64,000 bases of DNA, taken from contig NZ_VFVR01000003.1 in the NCBI RefSeq assembly GCF_006442205.1, positions 577,740-641,739 on the forward strand, written 5' to 3'. Of the stretch, positions 16,274-24,113 are shown piece by piece (within the stretch, counting starts at the first letter, position 1; the number at the start of each line of letters is the position of its first letter). Position numbers and translations under genes: made by a program. Source of the DNA: Mesorhizobium sp. B2-3-12. GTDB lineage: Bacteria; Pseudomonadota; Alphaproteobacteria; Rhizobiales; Rhizobiaceae. The notes under the pieces are model-generated. The model worked only from the letters and a program-made list of their open reading frames with translations, ran no database searches and had not been told where the DNA came from.

Positions 16274-17511
16274 TCGCCCGCGCGGGCGAGCAGCAGCGCG
16301 CGCTCCCTGTCGTTGCCGGTCAATTGGGCGGCCTGGCGGAATGCGGCGCGGGCTTGCGCCTGATGGCCGAGCTTCTCCAGGAAATCGCCGCATACCGTGG
16401 GCAGGAGATGCGAGTCCTTCAGGCGCGGCTCGTCCTTCAGCGCCTCGACGATGGCGAGCCCTTGCGCCGGGCCGAACGCCATGCCGGCCGCCACCGCGCG
16501 GTTGAGTTCGACGATGGGCGAGGGGGCCGCCAAGGCAAGCGCCTGATAGTAGGCCGAAATCGCGATCCAGTCGGTGTCTTCGGCGGTCACCGCGCGGGCA
16601 TGGCAGGCGGCGATCATCGCCTGCAGCAGATAGGGGCCGGGCGCCGAGGTCAGCGCCATGGCGCGGTTCAGGCCGTCGAGGCCGCCGCGGATGAGCGACC
16701 AGTCCCACCGGCCGCGGTCCTGGTCGAGCAGCAGGATCGGGTCGCCCGCCTTGCCGGTGCGGGCCGCGAAACGCGATGTGTTGAACTCCATCAGCGCCAC
16801 CAGTCCCCGCACCTCGGGCTCATCGGGCAACAGCGCCGCCAGCGAGCGGCCGAGGCGCAGCGCCTCGGCGCACAGATCGGGGCGCAGCCAGTCCGGCCCT
16901 GTGGTCGCCACATAGCCCTCGTTGAAGATGAGATAGACCACCTCCAGCACCGCACTGACGCGGTCGCGCAGTTCCTCGGCGCGCGGCGTCTCGAACCGGA
17001 TGCCGGCATCGCGAAGCGTCCGCTTGGCGCGCACGATGCGCTGGGCGGCGGTGGCTTCGGGCACCAGGAAGGCGCGGGCGATCTCGGGCGTCGACAGGCC
17101 GCCCAGGAGCCGCAGGACCAGCGCGGCGCGTTGCTCTGCCGGCAGCACGGGATGGCAAGCGGTGAAGATCAGCCGCAAGAGGTCGTCGTCGATATTCCGA
17201 TCGAGCGCCGCCTCGAAGTCGGGCATCTCGCGCTCCAGTTCGGTGAGGTCGATGGCGAGTTCGCGATGCTTGCCGTCGATCATGGTGGTGCGGCGCAGCC
17301 GGTCGAGCGCGCGGTTCCTGGCGACCTCGGTCAACCAGGCGGCCGGGTTGCGCGGGATGCCGTCGCGAGGCCAGCGCTCCAGCGCCAGCACGAAAGCGTC
17401 TTGCGCGATTTCCTCGGCCAGCCCGACATCCCTGAGGATGCGCGCCAGTCTGGCGGTGAGCCTCGGCTGCTCGATCCGCCAGACGGCTTCGATGGTTCTA
17501 TGGGCGATCAA
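16270..17511 (-). CDS. ECF-type RNA polymerase sigma factor, ECF42 group
   Basis: A 413-residue sigma factor. Region 2 (residues ~10-80) has L-A-E-E-I-A-Q-D-A-F-V-L-A-L-E-R-W and A-A-W-L-T-E-V-A-R-N-R-A-L-D. Region 4 (~110-170) has L-P-A-E-Q-R-A-A-L-V-L-R-L-L and A-A-Q-R-I-V-R-A-K. A long C-terminal extension (~190-413) has helical TPR-like repeats, as in ECF42 proteins, which use it in place of an anti-sigma factor. The TTG start overlaps the stop of the upstream DGPF gene (TTGA), the usual ECF42 partner. It directs transcription of its own operon and perhaps few other genes. Confidence 0.92.
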   Translation of the reverse strand: MIAHRTIEAVWRIEQPRLTARLARILRDVGLAEEIAQDAFVLALERWPRDGIPRNPAAWLTEVARNRALDRLRRTTMIDGKHRELAIDLTELEREMPDFEAALDRNIDDDLLRLIFTACHPVLPAEQRAALVLRLLGGLSTPEIARAFLVPEATAAQRIVRAKRTLRDAGIRFETPRAEELRDRVSAVLEVVYLIFNEGYVATTGPDWLRPDLCAEALRLGRSLAALLPDEPEVRGLVALMEFNTSRFAARTGKAGDPILLLDQDRGRWDWSLIRGGLDGLNRAMALTSAPGPYLLQAMIAACHARAVTAEDTDWIAISAYYQALALAAPSPIVELNRAVAAGMAFGPAQGLAIVEALKDEPRLKDSHLLPTVCGDFLEKLGHQAQARAAFRQAAQLTGNDRERALLLARAGD

Positions 17512-17912
17512 TCCTTGATCCTGCCGAGGCGATCCGCCACCTTCTGGACGTCCTCGGGAAATTCGCTCATTTCGAAGACCTGGCGGATTTCAATCGTGTC
17601 GTTCTCGCCTGCGGGGCAGCGACGGGCCCATTCGATGGCCTCGTCGCGCGAGCGCACGTCGATCACCCAATAGCCGCCCAGCACTTCCTTGACCTCGGCG
17701 AAGGGGCCGTCGACGACCACAGGCTTGCCACCCTTGAAGGTGACCCGCGCCCCTGAGGACGGCGGATGGAGGCCGTCGAGCGTCAGCAACACGCCGGCTT
17801 TCTTCAGTTCGTGATTGTATTTCATCATCCCTTCCACCGCCTCGGCGCTGGGCATGACATCGGGTGCGGCCGTAGCGTAGCCGCCGGGGATCATCAGCAT
17901 CATGAACCGCAT
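17508..17912 (-). CDS. DGPF-domain (YCII-related) protein, partner of the ECF42 sigma factor
   Basis: A 134-residue protein with the name-giving V-D-G-P-F-A-E-V-K-E-V-L-G-G-Y-W near residues 68-83, on a ferredoxin-like dimeric alpha-beta barrel as in YCII proteins. Its role is unknown. DGPF genes are regularly encoded beside ECF42 sigma factors and are the predicted targets of that sigma. The start at 17912 is supported by AAGGAGAAG just upstream. It is first gene of the two-gene unit. Confidence 0.9.
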   Translation of the reverse strand: MRFMMLMIPGGYATAAPDVMPSAEAVEGMMKYNHELKKAGVLLTLDGLHPPSSGARVTFKGGKPVVVDGPFAEVKEVLGGYWVIDVRSRDEAIEWARRCPAGENDTIEIRQVFEMSEFPEDVQKVADRLGRIKD

Positions 17913-17945
17913 GGTCTTCTCCTTGTGGGGTTGGTTCAATCATAT

Positions 17946-17972
17946 GACGAACCGGCCACGGCGTAATCGACA
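17946..17972 (-). promoter_or_regulatory. ECF42-type promoter for the DGPF-sigma operon
   Basis: Reading the minus strand: TGTCGA (17972-17967), 17 bases, CGTC (17949-17946), 34 bases before the DGPF start codon. TGTCGA at -35 and CGTC/CGAC at -10 is the reported ECF42 target motif, so the operon looks autoregulated. Confidence 0.75.
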
Positions 17973-18122
17973 CGCGTGCGGCAAAAAGTTTGGACCCCAG
18001 TGGCTCGGCTCCCCGGTCATGCCACATCCGGCATGGTTGGACCGCCTTATCGGCGGGGCTGCCATCTGGTCCCGCCGGTCCGCCCTGATATATCCGGCTG
18101 CGATCCATCACATGAGGGCCTC

Positions 18123-19037
18123 GTGAAGTCATCCAGCCTGGCAGGCGCCGTTTCTCCCATGGTCCCGGTGCTTGTCTGCGCGCTCGGCATCTTCCTGCTG
18201 TCGGGAATGGACGCGGCGATGAAGGTGCTGGTCCTGGCGGTCGGCGTCTACAACACCATGCTGTGGCGCAGCATGCTGGCAACCGTGGTCGCGGCCACAG
18301 GCTGGTCGATGGGGCCACGCAAATTACCCGCTCCCTCGGTACTGAAGCTGCATGCGCTACGTGCCGCGGTCGTCGGCGTCGTCCTGCTGTCCTTCTTCTG
18401 GGGGCTCGCCAGGCTGCCGCTGGCGGAGGCGATCGGGCTCAGTTTCGTCGCACCTTTGTTTGCCTTGCTGCTCGCCGCGCTGCTGCTCGGCGAACGCATA
18501 CAGCGTCAGGCGGTCTGGGCCTCGCTGGCCGGCATAGCCGGTGTAGCAATCATCGTCGGCGGTCAGTTCGGTCAGGCGAACCACGCCAGGGATGCCTTGC
18601 TCGGCACGGCGGCGGTGCTGGTATCGACAGTATTCTACGCCTACAATCTGATCCTCGCCCGGCAGCAGGCGCAGGTGGCCAAACCGATCGAGATCATGCT
18701 GTTCCAGAACCTTTGCGTGGCAATCATGCTCGGTCTTGCGGCGCCCTGGCTCGCCATTTCCCTGCCGAGGGAGTTCTGGCTTCCGCTTGCGGGAGTGACG
18801 GCGCTGTCGCTCGCCGGCCAGTTCCTGATGAGCTGGGCCTATGCGCGCGCCGAAGCGCAATATCTGATCCCGACGGAGTATTCGGCCTTCATCTGGGCGA
18901 TCGCGCTTGGCTGGTTCTTCTTCGACGAGGCGGTGACCTGGACGACGCTGGCGGGAGCGGGCCTCATCGTGGCCAGCTGCCTGATCGCGGCGCGGTCAAA
19001 TCCCAGGCTTGCCGAGCCGATCGAAGCCGCCGTCTGA
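18123..19037 (+). CDS. EamA/DMT-family transporter
   Basis: A 304-residue inner-membrane protein with ten predicted hydrophobic helices in two EamA halves of about 140 residues. Family markers are an early R-S-M-L after the first helix, A-L-R-A-A-V-V-G at helix 3, E-A-I-G-L-S-F-V-A-P-L-F at helix 4, and the matching A-E-A-Q-Y-L-I-P-T-E-Y-S in the second half. DMT exporters move amino acids, nucleosides or metabolites out of the cell; the substrate is not predictable. The GTG at 18123 follows GAGGG; an ATG at 18159 is an alternative. Confidence 0.88.
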   Translation: MKSSSLAGAVSPMVPVLVCALGIFLLSGMDAAMKVLVLAVGVYNTMLWRSMLATVVAATGWSMGPRKLPAPSVLKLHALRAAVVGVVLLSFFWGLARLPLAEAIGLSFVAPLFALLLAALLLGERIQRQAVWASLAGIAGVAIIVGGQFGQANHARDALLGTAAVLVSTVFYAYNLILARQQAQVAKPIEIMLFQNLCVAIMLGLAAPWLAISLPREFWLPLAGVTALSLAGQFLMSWAYARAEAQYLIPTEYSAFIWAIALGWFFFDEAVTWTTLAGAGLIVASCLIAARSNPRLAEPIEAAV

Positions 19038-19349
19038 GGGCGCGCTTGCCGTACGCCAGGCACCGAGAAGGGAGGCTGACGGGCTCGTAGGAGGATGGCC
19101 ATCATCTAAGTAGATTGTTCATCTAAGTAGATCCTTTGCAATTTCTAATTTATACACCATTTTACTAAATAGCTTGGCTTAAGCGGTGCTTTTTTCCGAA
19201 CGATAAGTATATGTCTTCTGAAAGATCGATGTTATGCTGGAACGCTAATGATTCCCCGGAACGAAACCGTTCCTCTCAGCATTGATCCGATGTGGCCATC
19301 GTAAGCGAACGGTTCGAGACGGCCAGGCATCGCGAGGAGGATTTATCCG
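19038..19349. other. AT-rich promoter region of the glycanase-secretion cassette
   Basis: The 312 bases before the GH16 gene contain a sharply AT-rich block (about 19100-19230), unlike the GC-rich surroundings. It holds a tandem 13-base repeat, annotated separately. No gene is seen. The composition suggests a regulated promoter, possibly silenced by nucleoid proteins. Confidence 0.55.
19103..19132. promoter_or_regulatory. Tandem palindromic 13-mer, candidate operator
   Basis: CATCTAAGTAGAT occurs at 19103-19115 and again at 19120-19132, 17 bases apart start to start. Each copy contains the dyad ATCTA-AG-TAGAT. It lies about 220 bases before the GH16 glycanase gene. Confidence 0.6.
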
Positions 19350-20828
19350 ATGAGCTTCTTCGTCAACGCACTCGGCGTCCCTCTTCCCTATAGCGGCGCT
19401 TCCAACCATTGGTACTCGGCGGCAGGAGCCGGGCCGGACCTGTACGGCAGCACCGGGAACGACTCCTTCTACGGAGCAGGCGGCGCCAACGTCACCATGC
19501 ATGGTGGCACGGGCGACGACATCTATTACCTCTATGGGGCGGGTAACAAGGTGGCAGAAGGCGCTGGCGCGGGCATCGACACGATCAGTACATGGATGAG
19601 CTACAAGCTCCCCGACAATGTCGAGAACCTCATCGTCACGAACCCGAACAACTATGCCTTCGGAAATACGTTGGACAACATCATCACCGCCCAGGCCGGA
19701 CACCAGACGATCGATGGCGGCGCGGGAAACGATGTGCTGATCGATGGCGGCGGCGGCTACGACACGTTCGTCATCTCGAAAGGCAATGGCAGCGATCTGA
19801 TCACGAATTTCGCCGCCACCGACACCGTCCGTCTCAATGGCTACGGGTTCACGTCGTTCGACGCCATCCACTCGAACATGATCCAGGCGGGTTCGAACGT
19901 GCTGTTGAATTTGGGATCCGGCGAGATCCTCGAGTTCAAGGACACGACCATCGACAAGCTGCAGCCCGGCCAGTTCAAATTGCCGATCGACATGTCCACG
20001 ATGAAGCTGTCCTTCAGCGACGATTTCAACGCGCTCAATCTTCACAACGCCCAGGGCGGCACATGGGATACCAATTTCTCGTGGGGTGCTCCGAACGGCA
20101 GCACCTTGACCAGCAATGGCGAACTGCAATGGTACATCGACGCAAATTACGCGCCGACGAGTTCAGTCCATCCGTTCAGCGTGGGGAACGCCGTGCTCAC
20201 CATCACCGCGGCGCAGGCGCCGGCCGACATCAAGCCGCTGATCAACAACTACGAATACACGTCAGGCATCATCACGACGCATGACACGTTCTCGCAGACC
20301 TACGGCTATTTCGAAATGCGCGCCGACCTGCCCGAAAACACCGGCGCCTGGCCGGCCTTCTGGCTGCTGCCGGAGGACGGTTCGTGGCCGCCGGAACTCG
20401 ATGTGGTGGAAACGCGCGGGCAGGACCCGAACTCGCTGATCATGACGGCGCACTCGAATGCAACGGGGACGCACACCAAGGTCACGTCGACGGTGAATAC
20501 GATGGATACCGCGGGCTTCCACACCTATGGCCTGCTTTGGACACCGGACAAGCTGGTCTGGACCTATGACGGTGTGCAGGTCGCGGAAGCGGCGACGCCG
20601 TCCGACATGCACAAGCCCATGTACATGCTGGCGGATCTCGCGGTCGGCGGCTTTGCCGGCGCGCCCCCGGACCATCTGGCGACGCCGGCCGAGATGAAGA
20701 TCGACTATATCCGCGCCTATACGCTGGACAATGCGCCGGCGAGCGCTTTGCACACCACCAGCACCGCCACGCATAGCATCGCCAGCAGCACGCTGCACAA
20801 TGGTTCCGAATTCGGGGGCCACTCGTAA
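19350..20828 (+). CDS. Secreted RTX-GH16 glycanase (ExsH/ExoK-like)
   Basis: A 492-residue protein without an N-terminal signal peptide. Residues 30-145 carry RTX-type calcium-binding nonapeptides (G-S-T-G-N-D-S-F-Y, G-G-T-G-D-D-I-Y-Y, G-G-A-G-N-D-V-L-I, G-G-G-G-Y-D-T-F-V). Residues ~220-460 form a glycoside hydrolase family 16 domain with the active-site signature E349-L-D-V-V-E354. By analogy with S. meliloti ExsH it should cut beta-1,3/1,4-glucosidic bonds in succinoglycan-like exopolysaccharide outside the cell, lowering polymer size. The next two genes encode a type I secretion pair, its likely exporter. GAGGAGGA precedes the ATG. Confidence 0.92.
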   Translation: MSFFVNALGVPLPYSGASNHWYSAAGAGPDLYGSTGNDSFYGAGGANVTMHGGTGDDIYYLYGAGNKVAEGAGAGIDTISTWMSYKLPDNVENLIVTNPNNYAFGNTLDNIITAQAGHQTIDGGAGNDVLIDGGGGYDTFVISKGNGSDLITNFAATDTVRLNGYGFTSFDAIHSNMIQAGSNVLLNLGSGEILEFKDTTIDKLQPGQFKLPIDMSTMKLSFSDDFNALNLHNAQGGTWDTNFSWGAPNGSTLTSNGELQWYIDANYAPTSSVHPFSVGNAVLTITAAQAPADIKPLINNYEYTSGIITTHDTFSQTYGYFEMRADLPENTGAWPAFWLLPEDGSWPPELDVVETRGQDPNSLIMTAHSNATGTHTKVTSTVNTMDTAGFHTYGLLWTPDKLVWTYDGVQVAEAATPSDMHKPMYMLADLAVGGFAGAPPDHLATPAEMKIDYIRAYTLDNAPASALHTTSTATHSIASSTLHNGSEFGGHS

Positions 20829-20863
20829 GGTCTCGAAATCATGCAGCGGCAGGGAATGCGGAA

Positions 20864-22600
20864 ATGACTGGACCGTCCGGCCTGCGTCCGGTCTTCCTGC
20901 GCGCCGTCGTCGATGTCGGCGTCTTCTCGCTGCTGATCAACGTCCTGCTTCTGGTCGTTCCGCTCTATTTGCTGCAGGTCTATGACCGCGTGCTGCCGTC
21001 CTCCAGCATCGAGACGCTCGTCTATCTCTCGGGCATCGCGGTCTTCGCGCTCGCTTTCCTCGGGCTGCTGGACGCGATCCGCGCCGTTTATACCCAGCGC
21101 GTCGCGGCGACTGTCGACCGCAAGCTCGGTGCCGGCACCTTCGCCATTTCGCTTGGCGCGAAATATGCCGGCGGCCTGTCGCCGCTGCGTGACCTCGCCT
21201 CGGTCTGCGCCTTCATCAGGTCGCGCGGCGTGGCGGTGTTGTTCGACCTGCCCTTCGCCCCTGTCTTCCTTGCCTTGCTCTACCTCATCCATCCGGTGCT
21301 GTTCTGGGTGACGGTCGCCGGCGCGGTGCTTCTGATTTTCCTGGTCGTGGCCAACCAGCTCGCCATCGGCCGGAACGACGCCTTGTCCACCGAGCGTTCG
21401 GCTTTGGCCAGCCAGGCGGAACAGGCCTTTGCCCGCAATGCGGACACGCTGCGCGCCATGGGCATGGTGGAGAACGCCGCGCGGGTCTGGGGACGGCACG
21501 TGGCGGCGGCGCTCACCTTCCACGATCGTTCCTCAAGCGCCAATGCGATCTTCAGCGGCGCCTCGCGGGCGCTGCGCATGGTGCTGCAACTGGCGATCCT
21601 CGGCGCCGGCGCATGGCTTGTGATCCAGGGGCAGATGACGGCCGGCATGATCTTCGCCTCTTCGCTGGTCTCGTCGCGCGCCCTGCAGCCGCTCGACCAG
21701 TTGATCGGCGCCTGGCGGCAGATCGCCGACGCCCGGCGCGCCTGGGCACGGCTGGAAAAGGCGCTCGCGGCAGGCCCGGCCGAGCCGCGAAAACTGATCC
21801 TGCCCGACCCGGCGGGGGCGATTTCCGTGCAGGACGTCTTCTTCATGGCGCCGAATGCCCAACCCGGCACGGAGCCCATCCTCAAGCGGCTGAATTTTGC
21901 GATCGGCGCGGGCGAGGCGCTGGCCATCGTCGGCCCGAGCGGCGCCGGCAAATCGACGCTGGCGCGGTTGCTCGTGGGAGCCGCTCAACCCACCGGCGGC
22001 TCGATCAGGATCGACGGCGCCGACCTCGGGACCTGGGACGAAAACCAGCTCGGAAAGCATTTCGGCTACCTGGCTCAGGAAGTGGAACTCTTTCCAGGAT
22101 CGATCGCGCAGAACGTCGCCCGCTTCGACCCGGAAGCGGACGACGCCGCGATCATCGAGGCGGCGGCGCGCGCCCAGGCGCACGAGCTGATCCTGGCGCA
22201 GCGCGACGGCTACCAGACCATGGTCGGCCCGTCGGCCAGGGCGCTGTCGGGCGGCGAACGCCAGCGGATCGGGCTGGCGCGCGCCTTCTACGGCAATCCG
22301 CGATTGCTGGTCCTGGACGAGCCCAGTTCCCATCTCGACGGTGCCGGCGAGGCCGCGCTCGAAGCGGTGGTTTCGGCGGCGCGGCAGGCGGGCGTCACGG
22401 TCATCGTGGTCACCCATCGTCCTTCGATCGCCGCCGCCTGCGACCGCGTGTTGCTGTTGCGTGGCGGCATGATCGAAGCCTTCGGCCCAAGCGGCGAGGT
22501 GCTGCGGCGCTCGGCCAGCAGCAAGGGCCCGCGGCAGGGCACGGTGGTGACCGGGTCGTTCGTCCCGACGATCCGCGCGCATGGCGGTTTCGGATCGTAG
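20864..22600 (+). CDS. prsD: Type I secretion ABC transporter (PrsD-like)
   Basis: A 578-residue permease-ATPase fusion. The membrane domain (~15-300) has six helices with Y-D-R-V-L-P-S-S-S-I-E-T-L near the first loop, typical of PrtD/HasD exporters. The ATPase has Walker A G-P-S-G-A-G-K-S-T, Q-loop Y-L-A-Q-E-V-E-L-F, signature L-S-G-G-E-R-Q, Walker B L-L-V-L-D-E-P and H-loop V-T-H-R. It exports unfolded RTX proteins in one step through the envelope with the fusion protein and a TolC-type channel. It follows the GH16 gene by 35 bases. No TolC gene is in the window. Confidence 0.93.
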   Translation: MTGPSGLRPVFLRAVVDVGVFSLLINVLLLVVPLYLLQVYDRVLPSSSIETLVYLSGIAVFALAFLGLLDAIRAVYTQRVAATVDRKLGAGTFAISLGAKYAGGLSPLRDLASVCAFIRSRGVAVLFDLPFAPVFLALLYLIHPVLFWVTVAGAVLLIFLVVANQLAIGRNDALSTERSALASQAEQAFARNADTLRAMGMVENAARVWGRHVAAALTFHDRSSSANAIFSGASRALRMVLQLAILGAGAWLVIQGQMTAGMIFASSLVSSRALQPLDQLIGAWRQIADARRAWARLEKALAAGPAEPRKLILPDPAGAISVQDVFFMAPNAQPGTEPILKRLNFAIGAGEALAIVGPSGAGKSTLARLLVGAAQPTGGSIRIDGADLGTWDENQLGKHFGYLAQEVELFPGSIAQNVARFDPEADDAAIIEAAARAQAHELILAQRDGYQTMVGPSARALSGGERQRIGLARAFYGNPRLLVLDEPSSHLDGAGEAALEAVVSAARQAGVTVIVVTHRPSIAAACDRVLLLRGGMIEAFGPSGEVLRRSASSKGPRQGTVVTGSFVPTIRAHGGFGS

Positions 22601-22602
22601 CG

Positions 22603-23922
22603 ATGACCACACAGAGCCTCGCCTGGGATAGCCAGCCACGCACCAACATAAGACGCGTGGCGTTCACCGGTTATGCCGCCATAGCGCTGCTGGCGGGCGG
22701 CTTCGGCTACTGGGCCGTCAGCGCGCCCTTGTCGGGAGCGGTGATCACCCAAGGCACGATCTCGGCGACGGGCGGAAACATCCTGATCCAGCAGCCCGAG
22801 GGCGGCATCGTGCAGGCGCTGCTGGTCCATGAAGGCGATCGCGTCCAACCAGACCAGGATCTGGTGGTGCTGGATCCGACAGCCGCGCAGGCCAACCTCA
22901 ACCGGCTGACGAGACAGTCGATCGCGCTCAGGGCAAGTGCGGCGCGGCTGGAGGCGGAACGCGACGGGTTGAACGGGCTGGCGCCAATCACCGAAGCGGC
23001 GCCGGCGCCCCTGCAGCAGGATTTCGAGACCCTGGTTGGAGAACAGCGGAAGGAATTCGATGCCAGGCTTGCCCGGTTCCGCTCCGAACAATCGATCCTG
23101 GCGCAACGGGTCGCCATGCATCGGCAGTCGGTGGTGGGATTGCAGGCTCAGCAAAGGGCCGTCCAGCAACAGGCCGAGATCGTCAACAAGGAGCTCGGCA
23201 TCAAGACCGGCTTGCTGGATAAGGGCCTCACCAATCGAACCGAATACTCCCAGCTGTTGCGCAGCGAGGCCGATCTGGTCGGGCAGGCGGGGGCGCTGGA
23301 GGCCAATCTCGCCGCGGCCAACACCCAGATCGTCGAAGCCCAGCAGCAGACCGAGCGGCTGACCACGCAACGCGTCGAGGAAGCGCTGACGAAACTGGAC
23401 GACGTCCGCTCCAACCTGGCCGACGTCGAGGAACAGATCAGGGCGGCGCGCGCGGTGCTGCGGCGAACGATGATCAAGGCGCCGGCGGCGGGCATCGTGG
23501 TGTCGTCGACCTACAATTCCAAAGGCAGCGTGATTGCTCCGGGCGAAAAGATCATGGAGATCCTGCCCACCGCTTCGGGGCTGGTCGTCGATGCGAAGCT
23601 GCGGCCGAAGGACATCGACCAGGTCCGTGTCGGCCAACCGGCGAAACTGCGATTGTCCGCCTTGAACGCGCGGCTGACGCCCGAGGTTTCAGCCACCGTG
23701 ACACAGATTTCGGCGGATCGGCTCACCGACCCGGCCACGCGCGAACCCTATTTCCGCGCCAAGCTGACGATTGCCGCCGACCTGCCGCCCGGCGTGCGGC
23801 GCGAGCAGCTTTATCCGGGGACACCGGTCGAGGCGTTCATCAGCACCGGCGATAGGACGTTCTTCGCGTATCTCGCGCGGCCGATGCTCGATTCCTTCGC
23901 GCGCGCTTTCGCGGAGCAGTAG
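22603..23922 (+). CDS. prsE: Type I secretion membrane fusion protein (PrsE/HlyD-like)
   Basis: A 439-residue periplasmic adaptor. One membrane helix (~20-40) is followed by a split lipoyl domain (N-part I-Q-Q-P-E-G-G-I-V-Q-A-L-L-V-H-E-G-D-R-V, C-part I-K-A-P-A-A-G-I-V-V). Between them is a long coiled-coil hairpin (~90-275, rich in Gln/Glu/Arg/Leu) that reaches the TolC channel. The C-terminal half carries a beta-barrel domain. The ATG is two bases after the stop of the transporter gene, so the two are translated together. Confidence 0.93.
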   Translation: MTTQSLAWDSQPRTNIRRVAFTGYAAIALLAGGFGYWAVSAPLSGAVITQGTISATGGNILIQQPEGGIVQALLVHEGDRVQPDQDLVVLDPTAAQANLNRLTRQSIALRASAARLEAERDGLNGLAPITEAAPAPLQQDFETLVGEQRKEFDARLARFRSEQSILAQRVAMHRQSVVGLQAQQRAVQQQAEIVNKELGIKTGLLDKGLTNRTEYSQLLRSEADLVGQAGALEANLAAANTQIVEAQQQTERLTTQRVEEALTKLDDVRSNLADVEEQIRAARAVLRRTMIKAPAAGIVVSSTYNSKGSVIAPGEKIMEILPTASGLVVDAKLRPKDIDQVRVGQPAKLRLSALNARLTPEVSATVTQISADRLTDPATREPYFRAKLTIAADLPPGVRREQLYPGTPVEAFISTGDRTFFAYLARPMLDSFARAFAEQ

Positions 23923-23953
23923 ATCGCGGACCGGCAAACAGCCCGCGCGATGC

Positions 23954-24083
23954 TAGAGCCGTTCCGCGTTTCACGGAATCGCGAACGGGCTCTAACTCTT
24001 TGTTTTTACGCAATTCCCAAGGGGAAGCGCTACGCGCTTCTCCCGGGAAAACCGTTTCACACTTTTCCTGGAATTGCTCTAAT
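23954..24083. repeat. Family A palindromic repeat, longest copy
   Basis: First module TAGAGCCGTTCCG...CGAACGGGCTCTAA, linker CTCTTTGTTTTT. The second module is ACGCAATTCC...ACACTTTTCCTGGAATTGCTCTAA with an extra internal hairpin GGGGAAGCGCTACGCGCTTCTCCC not found in the other copies. It lies between convergent genes and could end both transcripts. Confidence 0.88.
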
Positions 24084-24113
24084 AACCGCCACCGGCCCTG
24101 GGCATTTGAACGG

